Source: Phialophora verrucosa (Eukaryota > Ascomycota > Eurotiomycetes > Chaetothyriales > Herpotrichiellaceae). From it: a DNA stretch of 64,000 nucleotides. The position numbers and the translations under genes are program-made. The stretch covers positions 744,001-808,000 of the forward strand of contig MSED01000001.1 in assembly GCA_002099365.1 (NCBI GenBank), given 5' to 3'. The notes under the pieces are model-generated. The model was not told the origin of the DNA. It did no database searches and worked only from the letters and a program-made list of their open reading frames with translations. Within the stretch, counting starts at the first letter, position 1. Each line of letters starts with the position of its first letter. Shown here piece after piece: positions 59,317 through 64,000 of the stretch.

Positions 59317-60169
59317 GTTCCCTCAGAGGCCTGTTCGCTTCGGTTCACTCGAAGGAGTGTAGTATCCTGTAATTAGACTGTGCAAATAAAAGGCTGTGTA
59401 TATGTAACATGCGTTGAGGGTATCGTTCGGATCGCTTGTGCGGAAAATGATGTAGCACGACACGAGACGCTCTATGCTGTCTGAGGTCTTAGTGACTGGT
59501 CCCCTCCCATGCTCCTCGGCTGCATGCGGAGCTCTCGGTTCATGTTCCAACTTTCGGCTGAAACGAAAGTCTATCTTACCATTGAACCCCACAAACTGTT
59601 GTCGAACATGCCGCTCTTAGATCCGCGGTAGAAGTACCCTCGGCGGTTGCCATGTTGCCAATGGGTTGCTGTGAAAGAATCGGACCCCTCTCCTGGTGGG
59701 GGCGTGCATTTCATCCTCATGTCAAAAGCTACAGATAGGTCGATGGCAAGATGTGTGCTCCCTAGGTTGTAATACTTAACGCTTGGGCGTCTCGAGTGGA
59801 CCTTTCAACTGACGGAGGTCGACGACCTCATATTGACTTCGTGTATTATTGTTGCCGTTATCGAAGGGCGGGCAACGAATGCAGACGGGGCTCCAACCGA
59901 TGACAGGTTCTATTTGCTGAAACATTATTGTGCGACATATTTACCAGATCCGCGGCTCGGGTGAGTCCCCGCTTCAACACGTATTAACAGCATCAGTCCG
60001 GAATTCTGTGTGACTAGCTCGTACCGCTACCAAGTGACAGTTTCTCGGAGCACGGCTCTGAAGCGTGAGAGACATTCGGAATATAAAGTCAAGAGGGATC
60101 CGGACAACAACCCCAACTTAGACTACATCAAGAGCGCGAACATCTCGAGAAGACGTTAACCTCGACACA
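59317..60169. promoter_or_regulatory. Divergent promoter, dehydrogenase / cyclase
   Basis: An 853-base spacer between head-to-head metabolic genes. The decamer AGATCCGCGG, which contains the palindrome CCGCGG, occurs exactly at 59619-59628 and 59946-59955, and a partial match lies at 60221. Zn2Cys6 regulators bind CGG/CCG elements, so this is a candidate shared site (inference). Confidence 0.45.
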
Positions 60170-61345
60170 ATGGCCGAACTTCAGCTACCGGATTACAAGA
60201 CACTATCGAAGAGGAGATACGGATCCGCGCCGGAAGGGAGCATCTGGGGTTTCTGGGATCAACTTCATGGCGGTCGTCCAGACAAACTCGGTTGTAGGTT
60301 CATATTTCATGGCTGAGAAATGGGAGTCTCCATTGTACTCACCGTAACTCACAGCCTTGAATCTTCTCACGCCGGAGAGGGTTCTTGCAGCGAAAGATGA
60401 AATTAAGATTGGAAGCAGCGTGCAGCTTGACTGGTCCTTGAACAACCTTCGTCATACGTTGCATGATAGGCAACGGCTCGAGCACGAGATCATTGATTAC
60501 CTGCCCATTGTAGGAGTCCATGCTCACGATGACGTTCTCAAGTTCAACACCCAGTGCGGCAGTCAATGGGTTAGTCCTAAACCCCTGTTAATGAACATGA
60601 TGGATGTACTTGGAACCTGACTCCGTGCCCTACAGGATGGGTTTGGACACTATGGTCATCCAACAGGCGTATACTACAATGGGGTCAAGCACGCTGACAT
60701 CAAAGGAACCCCGGGCTCTCTGGGCATCAATCGTAAGCCCTGCAATTTATTATCATCCTGTCATATTAGATGGCGATTTGCTAAATTAATTCTGTAGATT
60801 GGTGTGAAAGAGGTGGCATTGTCGGACGTGGAGTGCTTCTCGACTATGTCAGATACCTCGAGGACAAAGGGCTACCCGTGCCAGATCCTACAACAAATCA
60901 CGGGTTTACGGTCCATGACCTCGACGCTGTGGCGCGACACCAGGGGCTTAATTTCAAGACCGGGGATATATTGTTCATCCGCACGGGATTTGTGCGCTGG
61001 TACAACAATGCGCCTGAACAAGAGCGACAGCGATGCATGGGAGGAGAGCAGTCCACATTCATTGGCCTTCAGGGATCGGAGGAAGCAAAAGAATGGCTCT
61101 GGGATCATCACTTCGCGGCTCTGGCCTGCGATACATTCGGCTTTGAGGTCAATCCTCCTACAGAGGTTGTGCTTCACGAGACAATCCTGCCTCTCTGGGG
61201 AACCCCAATTGGCGAGATGTTCAATTTGGAACAGCTGTCCGACATGTGTCGTCAGCAACAGCGCTGGAGCTTTTTCGTTACGAGCGCTCCTTTGAATGTC
61301 CCAAATGGCATCGGGAGCCCTCCGAATATCATAGCTATATTCTGA
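60170..61345 (+). CDS. Cyclase-family (kynurenine-formamidase-like fold) hydrolase
   Basis: Four exons (60170-60293, 60355-60569, 60636-60732, 60798-61345) give 327 residues, with introns of 61, 66 and 65 bases. The sequence matches the putative cyclase family of metal-dependent hydrolases. The N-terminal block SIWGFWDQL leads to DKLGSLNLLTPERV, then the core QWDGFGHYGHP that corresponds to the family's metal-site loop (often HxGTHxD), then DILFIRTGFVRWY and AALACDTFGFEV. In this fungal subfamily the first metal ligands differ from bacterial kynurenine formamidases, so the reaction cannot be named. Its position among dehydrogenases and a transporter suggests ring-opening or lactone hydrolysis in a small catabolic pathway (inference). 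Confidence 0.88.
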
Positions 61346-61821
61346 GGAGTAGGATCACGATTACTCCCGAATCGTGTCAAAGGTCTAATTGACTTCCAAA
61401 GTTAATACCTCGCAAACAGCTGAAGAGCAAATAGACTCCGGCATAAGTACCTTGGTCAAAATGCTAGCACTACATGAAAAATTGATCTCGGGCCTGAAAC
61501 AGACGTTCTGCTCAGCAACTAGATGCACCTCAAGAATCCAGTGACTACGAGTCCGCTGGTCTGGCTATCAATGGACGTAACCTGGATGCCGGGGACTGAA
61601 CAAGAGCAATAGCGGACGGTCCTTCTGAATTAGTGAAATGAACCGGGGCCACTATCACTTCAGTCTCCGAGGAACGGGGAAACTGCCGAGGACCAAACAC
61701 TGCACAAAGCGGCTGAAGTGGCCTCTTGAGGCCCGCGTCGTACCCATGAAATATAGTTCACGTCGAGAGATGATTGTGAATGCTACATTTCAGGAGAAGA
61801 AAGGGTTCGGCTGAAAACGCA
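61346..61821. promoter_or_regulatory. Intergenic between cyclase and reductase genes
   Basis: Promoter region of the downstream reductase. An in-frame ATG at 61780 would add 14 residues, which I treat as leader. I see nothing else. Confidence 0.4.
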
Positions 61822-63003
61822 ATGGCATTACCTCCGCGCAATGGCAAAACTGTACTAGTCACAGGTATCAACGGATACATTGGATCCACCATAGGGCTTC
61901 TAGTGCTGAGCAAGGGCTACACACTCCGTGGCACGACAAGAAGGCTAAAAAATGTCAAGAGCTTGCTCGAAGGACCATTCAAGTCATACGCAGATCGACT
62001 CGAGATTTTCGAGATCCCAGACATGACAGCCGCAAATGCGTACAAAGATGCTGTTGCTGGTAAGTTGTTGCATTTTATCCTATGGCCATCGAGACGCTTG
62101 CTGACTTTGTCAGGCGTTCATGGCATTTTCCATGTTGCCTCACCCGTGGCATTTGATCTGTGCACCTGGGATCAGGTGGTTGAACCAGCGGTACAGGGGA
62201 CAATGTCTCTTCTAGAATCAGCATATTCGCAAGCAGGTGGTCAACTGCGCAGCGTTGTCGTCACTTCCTCCGGAACCACAGTTATCACGCCTGCTGAAGA
62301 TGCGCCTCCAGGCTACATCTTCACCGAACATGACCAGAATACTTGGGCCATTCCGCTCGCAAAGTCGGTGCCTGCTGATTTCCCCAAGGACAAGCTCGGA
62401 CCGCTTATGTATTCCGCATCGAAGGTCGCAGCAGAACAGGCAATGTGGCAGTTCCAAAAGGACAAGCGACCAAGCTTTGCTATCACCAGCATTCATCCTT
62501 CAGTTGTTCTCGGCCCGTCGTTGAATCTACCCAGGAATTCAGAGGATCTTAATGTCAGTTTAAAGCCCATCTACGAAATTTACTCCGGCACACAGTCATC
62601 ATATCCACCCCCGATCGGAACGGCCTCATTTGTCGATGTGAGGGATGTGGCAGCCGTGCATTTATGGGCATTGGAGCATCCTGAAGTGGCGGATGGGGAG
62701 CGGTACATAACCTCAAGTGGATTTGCCCCGACTCAAGGTATGGTTGACCTGATGAGAGAACAATTTCCGAGTAATTCACGCATCGCCCTGGGAGAGCCCG
62801 GGAAGGGCTATGTTGAAGGCCTTGATTACTGTGAACGGCGTGTGCCAGTGTGGTATCCCAACGATAGGATCCAATTGTGTGGGGTCAAAGCACACAAGGT
62901 CATGCAAATCCGCTGGAGAACGCTAGGCGAGACCGTACGAGACACGGTACTGGCTTTTGAACAATTTTATGGCCAGAAAACGGGTCCGCGCAGAGACACT
63001 TGA
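61822..63003 (+). CDS. NAD(P)-dependent reductase of the dihydroflavonol-reductase type
   Basis: An extended SDR, about 375 residues from the Met at 61822 once a stop-free 54-base intron is removed. The intron, 62060-62113, has a GTAAGT donor, a CTGAC branch site and a TTTGTCAG acceptor; splicing restores DAVAGVHGIFHVASP. The N-terminal nucleotide motif is TGINGYIGS. HVASPV follows strand 4. The catalytic Ser-Tyr-Lys are VTSSGT and MYSASK, and ASFVDVRDVAAVHLWALE is the usual C-terminal landmark. GTTRRLKN after strand 2 has Arg residues that favour NADP(H). Relatives reduce aldehydes or ketones such as methylglyoxal or flavonoid-like substrates; the substrate here is unknown. The C-terminus is somewhat long, with a GYVEGLDYCERRVPVWYPND region, core EGLDYCERRVPVW. 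Confidence 0.88.
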   Translation: MALPPRNGKTVLVTGINGYIGSTIGLLVLSKGYTLRGTTRRLKNVKSLLEGPFKSYADRLEIFEIPDMTAANAYKDAVAGKLLHFILWPSRRLLTLSGVHGIFHVASPVAFDLCTWDQVVEPAVQGTMSLLESAYSQAGGQLRSVVVTSSGTTVITPAEDAPPGYIFTEHDQNTWAIPLAKSVPADFPKDKLGPLMYSASKVAAEQAMWQFQKDKRPSFAITSIHPSVVLGPSLNLPRNSEDLNVSLKPIYEIYSGTQSSYPPPIGTASFVDVRDVAAVHLWALEHPEVADGERYITSSGFAPTQGMVDLMREQFPSNSRIALGEPGKGYVEGLDYCERRVPVWYPNDRIQLCGVKAHKVMQIRWRTLGETVRDTVLAFEQFYGQKTGPRRDT

Positions 63004-63283
63004 GATGGGCGTACAAGCCGTGGCAGAACGGTGGGGAGATGTGTTGGGCTCGGCTGAAAAGACCATTCAATCATCGGCAAGCTGCAAGATTCATGGCCAG
63101 TTTCAACCGGCGGGGGCCGAGGCTCGGAACCCCTGACATTTCAACTAGGCAAGTTAATACAGTATTACCGCCTTGACTTTCCTCGCTTTATGAAGCCGCC
63201 CAGGCAGAGCAGCAATTGAGTAGGAATCTATCCAGTCTTATGTACGGCTTCCGAACCAAGCGCAAGGTTGAACAAGATTGAAA

Positions 63284-64000
63284 ATGACTACGTTTGAAAT
63301 AAACGAGCGCCTTTTCCAGGAGCTGAAAGGCAAAGTTGTAATCATCACTGGTGCAGCCGCCTCCCGATCGACTCGTTCCATCCAGAACATCAAGGCTGAC
63401 GGAAGGTTGACCAGGAGCGAGCAGCGGCATTGGCTTGGCCACGCTGAAATTTTTCATTTCCCATGGAGCCCATGCGATTGCAGCGGATATCAACCCTCTT
63501 CCAGCCGACGTCCACGGGGCAGATTTTCGGCGAACAAACCTCACCTCCTGGGCCGAACAGGTGGCATTGTTCGACGAGGCCGTGAAAAAGTACGGTCGGA
63601 TAGATATTGCTGTCCTCAACGCCGGGGTCGGTGAGATCGAGGACGTATTTGTCGACCATTTCGACGCCAATGGAGCCTTGGTGGAGCCAGACTTCACAGT
63701 TCTCAAGGTCAACTTGATAGCCCCGATCGTGGGCACCAAGCTCGCGATCCATCACATGAGAAAGCAACCAGGCGGTGGATCGATTGTGATAACTGGAAGC
63801 GGTAAAGGTAAGCCATGACTGTATTCCAAACTGGCTGGGCGTCAAACCCGCCGGGCCTTCCGCATATGAATTCATGTGCTGACAGATTACTGAAACCATC
63901 AGCCTTCACGGGCGTCGGAGGTACTCCAATGTACGCTGCCGCCAAACATGGGGTGAGTACAAGACGCTGTCTTCTTTGTCCTCCTGTCAATGTCCATGAA
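63284..64000 (+). CDS. Short-chain dehydrogenase, 3' end cut by the window edge
   Basis: Exons seen are 63284-63350, 63415-63807 and 63903-63952; a further intron starts with GTGAGT at 63953 and runs to the edge. The first intron (64 bases) splits the Rossmann motif, and joining it gives ITGASSGIGLATLKFF. LNAGVG, the IVITGSG strand with its catalytic Ser and the MYAAAKHG motif with Tyr and Lys are all present. About 170 residues are visible of a likely 270-300. The ADINP after strand 2 suggests NAD(H). It follows the reductase gene on the same strand after 280 bases and may be co-regulated with it. Its substrate is unknown. Confidence 0.85.

Noticed and set aside
1..64000. tRNA, rRNA, CRISPR and intact transposable elements
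   Set aside because: I looked for T-arm-like GTTCGA segments in cloverleaf context, regularly spaced repeats and transposase or reverse-transcriptase motifs, and found none that hold up.

Overview
This window comes from a filamentous ascomycete (Pezizomycotina). The genes have short GT-AG introns of about 40-140 bases with CTGAC/CTAAC-type branch sites. The gene set is typical of that group: one long cytoplasmic dynein heavy chain, a DCL-1 type Dicer, a HET-domain gene, fungal CorA-like and Dal5-like transporters. The sequence alone does not fix the order or genus. I saw no tRNA, rRNA, CRISPR array or intact transposon.

From 1 to about 46.4 kb the window holds conserved, mostly intron-poor housekeeping genes. 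They are a 7-TM membrane protein of unknown function (1145-2568), dynein heavy chain (3394-16419, one exon), a Gea/GBF1-type Arf exchange factor (17031-22154), Dicer-like 1 (22603-27351, minus), an Ssp120-like EF-hand secretory protein (27961-28617), the wybutosine enzyme Trm12/TYW2 (28669-30198, minus), dephospho-CoA kinase (30833-31684, minus), the CCA-adding enzyme (32190-33755), an acyl-CoA dehydrogenase (33763-35170, minus), the Fig4 lipid phosphatase (35722-38949), Tti2 (39620-40975, minus), a dynamin-like GTPase (41464-43844, minus) and a Cys-rich plus UBA protein (45026-46348).

From about 46.6 to 54.4 kb the window looks accessory and partly decayed. A HET-domain gene carries a one-base frameshift. 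An MmgE/PrpD-family gene has lost its middle. A Dal5-like transporter has lost its first membrane segments and abuts the PrpD relic head to head. Next come a six-exon CorA-like gene with a 27-base exon and, divergently, a four-exon gene for a 142-residue protein. I reconstructed that last gene from splice signals. It has two WxCC-type cysteine modules, each interrupted by an intron at the same codon boundary, and it is the most novel-looking item here.

From 54.8 kb to the right edge there is an intron-rich metabolic group: an MFS sugar-type transporter (minus), a short-chain dehydrogenase (minus), a cyclase-family hydrolase (+), an atypical-SDR reductase of the dihydroflavonol-reductase type (+) and a second short-chain dehydrogenase cut by the window edge (+). 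The arrangement suggests a small catabolic or modification cluster, but I see no backbone synthase or transcription factor.

All intron positions were read by eye from splice consensus, frame continuity and family motifs. No alignment or expression data were available.
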